Assembly: GCA_029168955.1 (NCBI GenBank)
Contig: JAPDOI010000275.1
Span: 124,001-188,000, forward strand
Origin: Aplectana chamaeleonis
Taxonomy: Eukaryota > Nematoda > Chromadorea > Rhabditida > Cosmocercidae
DNA length: 64,000 bases
Direction: 5' to 3'
A program made the position numbers and the translations under genes. Position 1 is the stretch's first letter, and each line of letters starts with the position of its first letter. Below the pieces are notes generated by a model. The model was not told the origin of the DNA and did no database searches. It was given only the letters and a program-made list of their open reading frames with translations. Positions 33,222-46,150 of the stretch are shown one piece after another.

Positions 33222-35103
33222 TATTAGTATCTCTTCGGACTCTATAGTAAGACTACTTGGTATCCCGCCCCTTGGGTCAAAGAAGTTGTGAGCTCAAAAC
33301 TGTCGTTTTCCGTACCTACTCAGACAGCAGCACCGGTTGGATCGCTGGCGCTTGGCGGGCCGAACAACGCTCATCCTGTGATCCGATCGCGATCAGCCCA
33401 GCATCAAAATAAAGATGATGTCGGGCTGATCCCAGAGAAAATCAGAGAGGACCCAGGCGCTGGCGCACTATTAGAGCTGAATGGTCCCTTCAAAGGCAGC
33501 AATTGCGACGGCTTGCGTGAAAGGCAACTATGCATCGTGTATGTCTCGGGTTAGCAGACCTGTCAAACATGAGCAGTTTTATTCCCACGATTCGACCGAC
33601 GTTTCTAGTGCTTTCAGATATCGCACAGGAGCTTGAACAGCTCCCTTTTATTCGACGGACCGATGAGTCCACATTGTCCCTCGACCAGCTCGGCCAGCCT
33701 CCCGCATACAACCATCCACCCGCCAGGCTCCCGCGATCAGCCCGAAGAGGCTTTCCGCGCCATCGGTCTGACCGGGTTTTATCTTAGTATTTCGCCTTCC
33801 GAAGCGTGCAGCAATCTTAAAAAAAATCTAGGAACGGACCTCATAATCTTGTTTAGCGCCAAAATTGAAACCCGTAGCCGAATTTCGGGTGAGAGCGCAT
33901 TTTCCGAACTTCGCTACTCAGTTGAGAATTAGCGTTTTCTACTTGTACCAAGCGTTTACTTTGTATTAATCAGGGAATTCTGGAAGCTTTAAAAATGTCC
34001 TGTATTTGACTCAAGATTTTCCCAGGGTGGGGGGGGCAATGGGGTGCTGATCAAGAATCTGAGATTCATTTTTCGATTTCCCAAAGTTTTTCCCTTGACT
34101 CGTTCGAGGCTTTCTTTCCATTGGAGAGGAATCCGTGACGGAAAGTGGCTTTTGACGATTTCCGGAAAGCTTCTACAGATATTGCTCAATTCACCTCCCT
34201 GAGGGTTATTTGGAGTGCGTAACACAAATCTGAGGTCCGTTTATCGAATTTAATGGCTTACGACAGATTACGGTGGGCATGCGGTAGTTTGGTCCAAGTC
34301 TCAGATTTGAATCAAATTTCATATGTCGATGTTCGAATCATTAGGGTAGGTTTCGCCACCCAACATGGCATGCAAGTGGCCGTACCCATAGTAAACCTCA
34401 GAATTTTGAATAATGGACCCCAGATTCGTTTCCAGCACCCGGAATGACCCCTGCATACAAGTTCTAAGCCAAACCCAAAAATTTTTCCAAAACACTAACA
34501 ATAAGAAGTGGCTGACAGGTAGCACATACATATAAACCTGACATATAAACCACTCCTTTTCGCAAAGCTTGAAAAACGCTTATAACTTCTTGGAACCAGC
34601 AGGTAGGAGTGGGATAGTTCTCAGTTTTACTATGCCGCCCCATAAGATATTCACAATGTTATTCGCTCTCGCAGGTGCATTAATGCTCTTAACACTTCCC
34701 TTGTAGTCATTAAAGATCGCATTTTGCCCGCAAAAAGTTGTAGCTGAGGGAGACTTCGAACCATAATTGTAAGCGTTGTTGAAGACTTTCGAAAATTGGC
34801 AGATGAGCCTCAATTTTGTGTTACCCTTTTTCTCGCTGCACCACATTGACCGACCAGCCATTAAAAGTCGGCAGAGACTTTGTTCAATGGTGTCTGCAAA
34901 TTTTATCAGTCCACATCAGTAGTAAAGCCTTTAATGACACTGCTTACATAATTGATTTATTCCTCTTTTCTCTTTCCTTCAACGGTTTTTGATGTTTCAA
35001 AACATACAGCTGTATGAATTTTCCCCAGGATCCATAATAAAAAGAAACTTTCTGAACCCTGTTTTTTGTAAAACAAATTGATTTCAAAACAGACTTTCAT
35101 CAG
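33222..35103. other. Intergenic DNA with dispersed-repeat modules
   Basis: The module GCTGAACACGAATCTGAGGT-type occurs at about 34041-34075 and 34200-34250 (plus) and about 34405-34445 (minus). The open frames at 33288-33932 and 34580-34861 show no domain or splice support. Confidence 0.4.
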
Positions 35104-35112
35104 GCGCGAACC
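35104..35112 (+). promoter_or_regulatory. Probable spliced-leader acceptor before gene A
   Basis: ACTTTCATCAG ends at 35103, nine bases before the ATG. The spacing and form match the acceptor in front of gene B, which supports both start choices. Confidence 0.45.
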
Positions 35113-38100
35113 ATGTTACTTCTGGTGCTCTGCACCTTTATCGCCTCCAGTGCCTCAGCATTCAGTGGACCACTGCCAGTATTTTCGGAGCTTGAACTTC
35201 CGGAAAGCTCGATGAAGCGTATATTTTTCAAACCACCCGTTGATGATGTGTATGGCTCCTGTAACAAGACTCTTTTTGATGAGGCTCAGGTAAATTTTAG
35301 TAGCTCTCTATTGGAATTGCCACTTGTCAATCAAGAACTTCCCTTTCACTCCATTTCCGTGAGCCCGGGCTGAGTCGCGTCAACCCTAAGGAACATTTCA
35401 TACTTTGCGCAACCAGAGAAGCGGCATTGCGCTAATTAGCTATGACGACCGTAAAACGATATAGTTGATGAACACTGCCACGGTCGCCTTAGGTATGTAC
35501 CTAAAGGGCGCAGAGTTTATTTTAGCGCCGCACAGTGGTGACGGATGAAATATTGACTGCCTTGGAGAACCTACCGCGAATTCAATGAACGCGCTTAGGC
35601 GCAATAACAGCCAAGGTTAACAAAGAAAGACTGATCAACTTAATTTTTGTCGATGGCGTCAGTTTCTGGTCTCGGAATCAGGTCACAGCCCAAAAGTTTC
35701 TTCACGAGCCATTTCCCGACCTAGAAGAAACAATGGAATCATTATTGCATGTTTAGGTTCAATTCGCAATGGGTCTCGGAATCGTGCCAAATATGACTTG
35801 GCACGATGCTACGTTGCTGGGCGGTGTTGTCAACATGTATATCACTTCGGGACTACATGGTCTTGCGACAGTGTGCAAGTAGGTTTTGTTATGGCTCTCA
35901 GATAAATACTCTCACAGCTTGTTGTACGGTAAGGTGGCAGAGTAACAAAGTTATCGGTTATCTGACTCACACGAGACAAGCAATTTATTTGGACTGTGAA
36001 CACTGCAAGAGCCGGACAGGAACGGGAAATACAATTGGCACGTATCGCGTTGATATGTACTTCGTAAGAGTTGTAAAACTCCGTGTCGGAGTGACGCTTC
36101 AGCCTATGAACGTCTTCTTCGTCCCGAGAAATCCATGGGTCTCTCAGAGGTCCTCAACGGGAGTGTGTGTGAACGGAAAACCTATTGACCTTGTGGATGA
36201 TTTCTGTTATCTGGGCTGTTCGCTGAAGAGCGATGGTATTCTGCGGCGGATATCCAACAGGGATGTGCGTAAGCTACATCTGCATTTAATTCTATAACCA
36301 AGTATTTGTGGTCTACCGCCATCGCAAAGGTAAAACCTGTCCGAATGAAACTGTCCGCCTGGGAGGTGGGTGTGCGTGTGAAGCGGTAGTTACGCAGGCG
36401 CTTTTCGGATGAGCCTACAGACGACTGAGATATAGCTGAGTGGAATATTGTTCACTATTGGTCTGATATTTCACAGGTTCACAGGTCTTAAAAATACCTT
36501 CGCGATGGCCAATCAACACGCCCGTGGACCGCGTGGGCGGTCAGTCTCATCCGGACTGACTTTAGTCAAGTTGCGCGTTAACTTTTCCGCTATTCGCTCT
36601 ATCATGATATACGGATCGGAGACGTGGGGAGCATCGAAGACGAAGATCGAAAGATTGGATTGCACGGAGAGGAAGCTGTTTAAACGTTTTCTCGGATATT
36701 TCTGGCCGCGGAAGTGCCATAACGAAGATCTCTACAACGAAATTGACGCCTTACATCAACGTTTGACACGAGGGAGGTGTCAACATGTCCCAACGCCATC
36801 TCAAGCGGCAACGGAAAGTCATCTCCATCTGTTCGGGCATATCTTAAGAAGACCGCCAGATCGTCTTCTTCAACACGCTCTAAGAATGCTTCCGAGTCCT
36901 GTCTGGAAATGGCCGCCTAAACGTAGGCGAAAGTTTTACACAGATATGGTGAAGGAGGATTTGAGTTCGCTCGGCACCGAAAAGCGATTCAGGCGCGATG
37001 TTTGGCTTCGCAGGAAGAGAAGTAGGAACGATTGGATGGATTGTGATCAGATCGTGGCTGAAGACCGTGACAAATGAACACGGCTGACTACTAGAACGGC
37101 ACATCTCGGCAAACATGTGAACTGACCGCGTCAGGCGGAGGTCAGCCGATTAAGTTAAAGGCAGCATACACGCTCGGAAAAGCTGTTGAGATAACTACAT
37201 TAGTGTGGTCGTACGGGTCCTAGAAGAGCTCTCACGAAGTTGGAAGAGTTGAAAACGAGTTAAAATGACCGTATTTGAGCCATATTGTGTCACAAAATCA
37301 TCCTTTCACCGCTCATTGATACGGGCTCCGCCCCTCATTGCAAATGTTCAATGCTCGATTACGGTCATTTTGGCTAATTTTCTGCGCTTCTGACGCCGTA
37401 AGCGTTCCAGAAAGGACCGTGCGAGAACATTAGCGTCGTTGTCCCAACAAATTTGTCGTTAGCTCCGCTATTTCAGCCAATGCGGTACAACTCGTCCACT
37501 TCTGGGCCAATCTAGAACGAACCATTATATCTTCATTTCAGTTGATTTTTTTTTCGATTTTTGTTATCTCTGAATATTAACAACTGCAGACCTTCGATTC
37601 ATTCCATTAAATTGATATCATTTTTGAGCGTGTATGCTGCTTTTATATAGGTTGTGCACTTTGCCTTCCTTCTTGTGTGTTATCGCAATTTCCGTGCACG
37701 AATGTTTTAGCATATGTGCACAAGGTGTGCACGAACATACAATAAGGGACGCAATGTATGAGTGCGATCTAAGCCGACTGTGATTTCTCGAAATCTACGA
37801 CGGATTCGCTTCGGAAGTTCTCTGTACAGGTTATTGGGGGGGGGTGGGGGTTCCGAACACGAGTCTGAGGTCCGTTTATCGATTGTGGATAGACGACGGT
37901 AGCTTAGGGTAGTTGAGCCAAAATTTTAAACTCAACTGAAAACTTTTGTGTGATGGTGCTTTTATGGCACTGAATACGGGGTTTAGGTCTATTTATCGAT
38001 TTTCGAATTTTTACTGAAGTGGGTTACGCCAGCTAAATGGCGTTATGTCAACCGTACCTTACAATATCCTCAGAATATCGAGGAACTGTCCGCAGATTCT

Positions 38101-40250
38101 TTTTCACTACACTGGAGCGCCTCCAGAAAAAAGTTCTAAGCCGAACCAATTTTTTTCTGAACACCCTAAAAAACCGGCTTGTTAAAGTTATTGCCTGAAT
38201 TAAAATTTTAACATGTCGCACCACATCTGAAATTCGAACGTTGGGGACTGTTTATACTCCCGTTGCGAGCTTTGCGGCACCGTGGATTTCTGTAATATCT
38301 CGCGGCGCACCATCATCGATATTATAGATTTGCCCTTTGCCGCGATGCTCGGCGGCGGAACTTTAAACTAATCCTCATGCGCCCCGAATCAAATTCAAAC
38401 GTGGCCAACCACAATCGATGGCGACATGGTAGAATTCAACCAAATGAGCACACCAGTGCAAAGAACGACATTTAAAGAACATCATAAGTGATTACTGAAC
38501 AATTATTCATTAAGGTCGGTTAAAAGGGGATTGTCCGCCTATGTGTTCGGCGAGCGTGTCAAGCGGCCATCGCTGAGACATTTTCGGATTTGCATATCGA
38601 TCAGCAGGAATATTGGACGGATATGACAGTAACATCTCAGCCAGCCGTCTGCAGTCGTGTAAAGGCCCTTCCGAAAGAATGCCTTCACAATGACCGCTCG
38701 ACACGCACTCCGGCCGCGTGGGCGGACAGTCTCATTCGGACACACTCAACCTGCTTTTTGCGTACTTTTGCTCTTTTCCCATTATGCTTAGTCCACAGTT
38801 ATACACCAGCTGGACAGTGCGAAAGTGACAAGGCAGCTGCTACGGTTGGGCGCATTCACGATGCCCATATACACATCACAGTCTGCTACTTTGCGGACTT
38901 GTGCGGAGCGAGTGGAGAAAGAGCGAGAAGTGTGGGGGCGAATGAGACGCAGCACACGCGCGCAGAGGCACGCGATGAACGGAAATAAATTTTGCTCCAA
39001 AATAGAGGATTTGCCCTACCAAAAGGCACGGTTTTCACAGATAAAAGCTCTGTGTGTCGTTGTGTCGTTGTGGGACCTACCCCTTTGAAATTTCCCACCG
39101 TTTGACCAGCTGATGATTTTTTTAGGCTTAAGCTGTTGATGCATTAGAGAAGTAGCGGAAGAAAGTAATGAGCGGAAGCAGGTAATGGGAGGAAGAATGG
39201 AATAGAAGAATATTCCTTGCAGTGATGAAAAAATGTTAAAAATCGGCCAAGTTCAATTGGAGAGCCATTAAATTTCTGATCATCAATATCCCAGGCAGTC
39301 GTGGGGTAGTACGTCGGCACAATAGGGGTTGTATCCAAGTGCAAACATTGAATACAATCCCACGTTTTCAGCAGTAGCTGCTGATAACAGCAGCATATGC
39401 TGCCAACGTATGCTAGGGTTCAACCCTTCGTTAGCGATCGCCTGTTCTGCGATCGAAGAATGAATGTGGACTACTACCTTCTTTAGCTGCGTTGAGTGTG
39501 ATCCTTGTGACGGCCCGCTACAAGGATGCCAATTTCGGCACGGTTCACAATTAGGAGGCTTGATGGATTGCATCCCAGCACAAGCAGCAGTAGCTCCTGC
39601 TAGTTGGCGGCAGCTCCTGCTGTTAGCAGTTGCTACAGCACGCATGCAGCTAAGCCCTCTGTGTCGGAGTGCAACACCTATTCCGGCTGGCGTATTAAAA
39701 GGGCCTTACCGTGCTGTCAACTATGAATTCTAATGAGAAAGTACAAGTTGCTTCGATAATACTACCAGAGTATTTTTGAACAACAGAGAAGTTTTGAGTG
39801 CTTTAGATTGGTATAGCGTTGATTACCAAAACTTCTTCAGAATAAGTTCTGAGGCGTTTCAGAGCTCGCACAGCCTTGGCCGGTACCCTGCTCTCCAACT
39901 ATCCTCTCTGTATGAATCGCTACTATCTTCTCAGTGAAGAGCACGCCACCATGACCGACGCTGTAACCTACGAGCAGCTACTCAAGCATCTGGAGTTCTT
40001 GTGCAGTACTGGATTCGACGGTGATTTGGTTTAGTTCCTGGAAGCTAACCCTTATGGGCTGCTGCCGGATTTATGAAGCCTGCTTTGAATGACGTCAGAT
40101 GAATTACCTGCTTAATAGCAAAGCTAAATTTCCAGCATACCAGAGCCATTACCCTTGTGTTATCGATGCGCTAGAGGAAGGAGGTCTATACAATGCCTGC
40201 TACTACAAGTTTCAGGAGACGGTCAAACTCTATCCCTCCTCGCTTTGCTC
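35113..40250 (+). CDS. Secreted cysteine-rich protein, gene A (partial)
   Basis: Exons found: 35113-35289 (177 bp), 39863-40020 (158 bp) and 40136-40250 (115 bp), the same sizes as exons 1, 3 and 4 of gene B. The start ATG follows an acceptor TTTCATCAG by nine bases. The signal peptide is MLLLVLCTFIASSASA; then GPLPVFSELELPE, DDVYGSC, YPLCMNRYYLL, KHLEFLCSTGFD and LYNACYYKFQETV. Donors (GTAAAT, GTGATT, GTGAGT) are canonical. The counterpart of exon 2 (122 bp), needed for phase, was not found between exons 1 and 3, where RTE and MITE sequence has accumulated. The 61-bp fifth exon was not found either. So either two exons are diverged or the gene is decaying. Confidence 0.6.
36050..37128 (+). 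pseudogene. RTE/BovB-like retrotransposon 3' fragment with MITE insert
   Basis: Reads TGVCVNGKPIDLVDDFCYLG then CSLKSDG, shifts frame at about 36250 (ATSAFNSITKYLWSTAIAK with one stop), is interrupted by snapback MITE F copy 2, and resumes with NFSAIRSIMIYGSETWG, CTERKLFKRFLGYFWPRKCH, ESHLHLFGHILRRPPDRLL and FRRDVWLRRKRSRNDW. This is the region after the RT catalytic core. A TGA at about 37075 replaces the expected Trp; the frame then continues to a stop at 37126-37128. It lies in the intron between exons 1 and 3 of gene A. Confidence 0.85.
36338..36558. mobile_element. Snapback MITE family F, copy 2, inside an RTE frame
   Basis: The left end is CTGTCCGAATGAAACTGTCC and the right end GGTCAGTCTCATCCGGACTG. 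The RTE reading frame is broken exactly over this stretch (AIAK before, VKLRVNF after). The target duplication could not be fixed; TAA/TTA is next to the ends. Confidence 0.65.
37129..38516. other. Intergenic or intronic DNA, repeat-rich
   Basis: Lies between exons 1 and 3 of gene A. Contains the GGCAGCATACACGCTCGG motif near 37160 and dispersed modules at 37850-37890 and about 37960-38000. No supported gene. Confidence 0.4.
38517..38745. mobile_element. Snapback MITE family F, copy 3
   Basis: The right arm GACACGCACTCCGGCCGCGT continues to GGGCGGACAGTCTCATTCGG. The left arm GGGGATTGTCCGCCTATGTG continues to GAGCGTGTCAAGCGGCC, its inverted counterpart. About 110 nt of inverted sequence on each side. 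Confidence 0.65.
38746..39862. other. Intronic DNA upstream of gene A exon 3
   Basis: A 120-codon minus-strand frame at 39283-39645 (reads NEGLNPSIRWQHMLLLS in part) has no splice support and lies antisense within the gene A intron. It is probably a repeat. Nothing else recognised. Confidence 0.35.
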
Positions 40251-41553
40251 GTGAGTTTAATTGCGTGACAATTTATTTTAAGCTGCTGATAGTGGTTTCG
40301 GCAAAGAGTTTGCTGGCATCAGCACGCGGATAGTGAGACTAGCCGACGACTGTTAATGGCTAGTCGCTAATAGGCTGCAGTCCCGCCATTCGCCTGCAAC
40401 CTGCTGGCGATTTGCACTCATCTCCCAAGGAAATGATTGCCAGCGATCCGTTCGCCTAATCCCAGCAATACGCCAGACCCTTTTGTTGTAGCTTACATAT
40501 ACGACAGCAATAACTTCTAACAAGGGAAGATCACTTTAAAAAGTAGCCACTCTGAACGAGGTTCTACATTTAGGAATCAATATTTGTACGAGAATTCCGA
40601 TTTTGACCTACAAGGCAGCGCTCTTTTGCTCTGCATGGAGTTATATTCGTTTATTGGTGGTTTTCTATAGATGATTGCCATTATACGCTTGCGTACCCTG
40701 AAGCCTGTCCAAACGAGACTATCTATCCACGCGGTCGGTGTACGTGCCGAGCGGCCGTCACGAAGGCATTTTTGGACGAACCTTTATACGACGTGAGAAC
40801 AGCTGACCGGTATAATGCTCGCTACTCGTCTGATACTCATGCTCATCGATTCACATGTCCGAACAATACCTTCGAGACTGCCGTTCAACACACTCGTGGA
40901 CCGCACGGGCGGACGATCTCACTTGGACAGACCTTACACTAATCTCTCTCAAAACTTTAAATGAAGTCCATAAACGTCTTGAGCGCTTGGAATAACCCAC
41001 CCCCCTCCTAGACAAACTTCGCCCACAATTTTTATTTTCGCGACACAGAAATCAACAAGGGCTCTGCCTTCCATGAATGTGTGATGATGCAGAAATCGAA
41101 AAAATTTTCGTGCTCTGACATCGTACAGAGAGGTTATTTAGGGCGCCATACAAAAATAAGAGGTCTTTTTTTCCAACCGATTTGCGGGTGGTTATACCAA
41201 TTTTTACGGTATTTTCAATTCAGTTGAACACACACTTCTACGGTTTGTCTGAATTGATACCTAAAAAAGTGGGTTCGCGCGAGGCCGATTGAAAACAAAT
41301 CCGGCGCGCGCGTGGCGCGTACCACTAGTTCGCTCGATATGGCCACTTTCCCCAAGTGACCTTCCCTTGTCAGTTGATAGTTGATAGATGAGTTAATCAA
41401 GAATCGAGTAAAGGAGAAACAATGTTGATTTTCAGAGCAGCGGCGGAACTGATCCTTTGCCTGCAGAGAGTGTTCAGAAGAGAATGTGGAGAGGAGGTAA
41501 AGTAGGGTCGCGACCAATCGCGAGGTTTAATATCGCTATAATATCAATCGTGT
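40251..41553. other. Region after gene A exon 4; no exon 5 seen
   Basis: Except for MITE F copy 4 at 40704-40930, nothing is recognised. A 61-bp exon with the pattern C...FFT..CGA, as in genes B and C, was looked for and not found. Confidence 0.35.
40704..40930. mobile_element. Snapback MITE family F, copy 4
   Basis: The left end CCTGTCCAAACGAGACTATC goes on to GTGCCGAGCGGCCGTCACGA. The right end CGCACGGGCGGACGATCTCA goes on to CTTGGACAGACC. The arms are inverted. No coding capacity. Confidence 0.65.
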
Positions 41554-42924
41554 CATAACATAACATAACATAACGAGACATAACATAACATAACATAACA
41601 TAACATAACATAACATAACGAGACATAACATAACATAACATAACATAACATAACATAACATAACATAACATAACATAACATAACATAACATAACATAACA
41701 TAACATAATATAATATAACGAGACATAACATAACATAACATAACATAACATAACATAACATAACATAACATAACATAACATAACATAACATAACATGACA
41801 TAACATAACATAACATAACATAACATAACATAACATAACATAACATAACATAACATAACATAACGAGACATAACATAACATAACATAACATACATAACAT
41901 AACATAAACATAACATAATATAACATAACATAACATAAATATAACATAACATAACATAATATAACATAATATAACATAACATAATATAATATAACATAAC
42001 ATAAGATATATAATATATAACATATAATATAATATAAATATAATATAATATAAATATAATATAAATATATAAATATAATATAATATAATATAATATAATA
42101 TAATATAACATAACACAATATAACATAACATAATATAATATAACATAATATATAATATAACATAATATAATAACATAACATAACACAACGCAACATAACA
42201 TAACACAACATAACATAACATAACATAACATAACATATAATACAAATATAACCTAAATATAACATAACATAACATAACTAACCAACACAATATAACACTA
42301 ATAACCATAAATATAATATAATATAAATATAACATAAATATAACATAACATAACATATAATATAATATAACATAATATAACATAACATAATATAAATATA
42401 ACATAACTATAATATAATATAACATAATATAATATAATATAATATAAATATAATATAACATAACATAACATAACATAATATAATATAATATATACATAAC
42501 ATATAAATATAATATAAATATATAATATAATATAATAATAACATATAATATAACATAATATAATATAATAACATAATATAACATAAATATAAATATAACA
42601 TAAATATAATATAACATAACATAATATAATATAACATAACATAACATAACATAACATAAACATAACATAACATAACATAACATAACATAACATAACATAA
42701 CATAACATAACATAACACTATAATATAACATAACATAACATAACATAACACAACATAACCTGTAACATAACATAACATAACATAACATAACATAACATAA
42801 CATAACATAAACATAAATATAACATAACATAACATAACATAACATAACATAACGTAACATAACATAACACAACGTAACATAACATAACATAGCATAACAT
42901 AACATAACACAACGTAACATAACA
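41554..42924. repeat. (ATAAC)n pentamer satellite, segment 1
   Basis: Nearly perfect TAACA/ATAAC pentamers at both ends, with a degraded AT-richer middle (about 41990-42720, ATAATATAAAT variants). Runs without a break in phase into segment 2 if Helitron copy 5 is removed. The long minus-strand frames (MLCYV repeats) arise because three pentamers make 15 bases. Confidence 0.97.
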
Positions 42925-45900
42925 CTAGCGAGACCTAGCGAAGTTTTCGCTTACAGAAAATTTTGCGTGAGCCAACTACCTGAGACGGATTAGTTTGTTA
43001 GAACGGTGGTGACTGACTTCCGTCTACCCGAAAGTTGCTGTACGTGTGGACTCTCCTGAGCAGAGCAGGGTGCCGTACATTTACAGCAGGCCGTGGGGGT
43101 ATCAAAATGTGGTATCATAAAGCAAAACATAAGAAGCCAGCGGTTAACCGTCGGTTGCTACCGGTACAAAATTCGCAACCCCTTCTGTACTTTCTTCCTT
43201 ACGTCGCTACCCACCGTCCTTTCTTCCAATTTGTGAAGTTCACAAGCGATTGTTCTCGCTTTACCGTCTCTATCATGATAAGGAAAAACGCATTCTCATA
43301 TTATATGATGTTTCCCTAGTTGACCAGCATCATGCCCTTGTTCTCAATGAATGAAATTGGTAGGTGGTTGTTTATGTTTTTGTGGTGCAGATTTTGATAA
43401 GCTCAGACTTGCAACATATATAAAACTGGTTTTTGGAAGTTAGGGATTCGAAATGACTGAGCGGTTGCAATGAGTGGCGAACAGAGAAGGTGCGGAAGTG
43501 GAGCTGCTGCTTGTATCTTAAAACTGGCAAAAAAATGTCAAAGGAGTTCTGCGTCAATCTCAAAACGCGTCGCACGCTTCTCAAGATTCATGTTTTCCTA
43601 TCTATTTCTTCTCCTTAAAAGGTTAAGATTTAGCATTAAAAAATTGAAAAACCTTTTTTCAAATTCTACACTCTTGGTGACGTCCTGCACACTCCCACTG
43701 CGGTCCTGCTAACTTTCGATGACCCGCACACTCCAACTGGGGACCTGCGCACTCTCTATGACGTCCTGCACACTCCCGTTGGGTTCTTCACATTTTCTAT
43801 GACGCCCTGCACGCTACCATTTGGGTCCTGCACACCTTCTATGACGTGCTGCACACTCCCGTTGGGGTCCTGCACATTCCTACTTAGGACCTGCGCACTT
43901 TCTATGACGTCCTGCACACTCCGATTAGGGTCCTGCACACTTTCTATGACGCCCTGCACACTCCCACTGAGGTCCTGCACACTTTCTATGACGTCCTGCA
44001 CACTCCCACTGGGGTCCTGCACACTTTCTATGACGTTCTGCACACTCCCACTGGGGTCCTGCACATTCCTACATAGGACCTGCTCACTTTCTATGACGCC
44101 CTGCACACTCCCACCTGAGGTCCTTCACACTTTCTATGACGCCCTGCACACTCCCACCGGGAGGTCCTGCACACTTTCTATGACGCCCTGCACACTCCCA
44201 CTGGGGTCCTGCACATTCCTACGTAGGACCTGCGCACTTTCTATGACGTCCTGCACACTCCGATTAGGGTCCTGCACACTTTCTATGACGTCCTGCACAC
44301 TTCCGCTGGGGTCCTGCACATTCCTACTTAGGACCTGCGCACTTTCTATGATGTCCTGCACACTCCGATTAGGATCTTCCACACTTTCTATGACGCCCTG
44401 CACACTCTCACTGAGGTCCTGCACACTTTCTATGACGCCCTGCACACTCCCACTGAGGTCCTGCACACTTTCTACTTAGGACCTGCGCACTTTCTATGAC
44501 GCCCTGCACACTCCGATTAGGGTCCTGCACACTTTCTATGACGTCCTGCACACTCCCACTGAGGTCCTGCACACTTTCTATGACGCCCTGCCCACTCTCA
44601 CTGAGGTCCTGCACACTTTCTATGACGCCCTGCACACTCCCACTGAGGTCCTGCACACTTTCTATGACGCCCTGCACACTCCCACTGGGGTCCTGCACAT
44701 TCCTACGTAGGACCTGCGCACTTTATATGACGTCCTGCACACCCGGTTAGGGTCCTGCACACTTTCTATGACGTCCTGCACACTTCCGCTGGGGTCCTGC
44801 ACCTTCCTACTTAGGACCTGCGCACTTTCTATGACGTCCTGCACACTCCGATTAGGGTCCTGCACACTTTCTATGACGCCCTGCACACTCCCACTGAGGT
44901 CCTGCACACTTTTTATGACGTTCTGCACACTCCCACTGGGGTCCTGCACATTCCTACATAGGACCTGCTCACTTTCTATGACGCCCTGCACACTCCCACT
45001 GAGGTCCTGCACACTTTCTATGACGCCCTGCACACTCCCACTGAGGTCCTGCACACTTTCTATGACGCCCTGCACACTCCCACTGGTGTCCTGCACATTC
45101 CTGCGTAGGACCTGCGCACTTTCTATGACGTCCTGCACACTCCGATTAGGGTCCTGCACACTTTCTGCGACGTCCTGCACACTTCCGCTGGGGTCCTGCA
45201 CATTCCTACTTAGGACCTGCGCACTTTCTATGATGTCCTGCACACTCCGGATTAGGGTCTTCCACACTTTCTATGACGCCCTGCACACTCTCACTGAGGT
45301 CCTGCACACTTTATATGACGTCCTGCACACCTCCCACTGGGGTCCTGCACATTTCTACTTAGGACCTGCGCACTTTCTATGACGTCCTGCACACTCCGAT
45401 TAGGGTCCTGCACACTTTCTATGACGCCCTGCACACTCCCACTGAGGTCCTGCACACTTTCTATGACGCCCTGCCCACTCTCACTCACACTTTCTATGAC
45501 GTCCTGCACCTTTCCGCTGGGGACCTGCACATTCCTACTTATCACCTGCGCACTTTCTATGACGTCCTGCACACTCCGATTAGGGTCCTGCACACTTACT
45601 ATGAAGTCTTGCACACCCTCACTGGGGTCCTGCACACCTTTTATGACGTCCTGCACACTCCGATTAGGGTCCTGCACACTTTCTATGACGCCCTGCACAC
45701 TCCCACTGGGGTCCTGCACACTTTCTATGACGTCCTGCACACTTCCGCTGGGGTCCTGCACATTCCTACTTAGGACCTGCGCACTTTTTATGACGTCCTG
45801 CACACTCCGATTAGGGTCCTGCACACTTACTATGACGTCTTGCACACCCTCACTGGGGTCCTGCACACCTTTATGACGCCCTGCATTTTTGCATCGCTAG

Positions 45901-46150
45901 ACGACTCGCAGAAGTTATCATGACCCACGGCCAAAAAGTGCGCTCCACGGACAAACTCAGTTGCCCTGAGGCACGTAAAGAGGTGACTCAGGCTGATTTT
46001 TTGGTAATCGATAAATGTCTCACCCACCTAAATGTTGGTACCATTTCATACAAGTTTTGATCGGCCATTCCTAAGATTTCCGGGACACATGCACACACAT
46101 ACACACACACACACACACACATCGGGACATAACTGCTTTAAGTATAAGGA
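42925..46150 (-). mobile_element. Non-autonomous Helitron, copy 5, in the satellite
   Basis: On minus it begins TCCTTATACTTAAAGCAG at 46150 and ends CGCTAG at 42925. The host satellite reads CATAACA before and TAACATAAC after, which join into exact pentamer phase, so both element ends are defined to the base and no target bases were duplicated. At 3226 bp it is the longest copy because its minisatellite has expanded to about 2.2 kb. Confidence 0.9.
43680..45884 (-). repeat. 42-bp minisatellite inside Helitron copy 5
   Basis: About 2.2 kb of 42-bp units, twice the size of the array in copy 1. Higher-order blocks recur, such as units ending at CTACGTAGG or CTACATAGG, which suggests block duplications within the array. 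Confidence 0.95.

Noticed and set aside
33655..33700. Hammerhead-ribozyme-like CCGATGAGTCC
   Set aside because: The core requires CTGATGA and a matching GAAA segment with flanking stems; these are absent.
39283..39645. A 120-codon minus-strand frame as a gene
   Set aside because: Antisense in the gene A intron, no domain, no splice sites; probably dispersed repeat.
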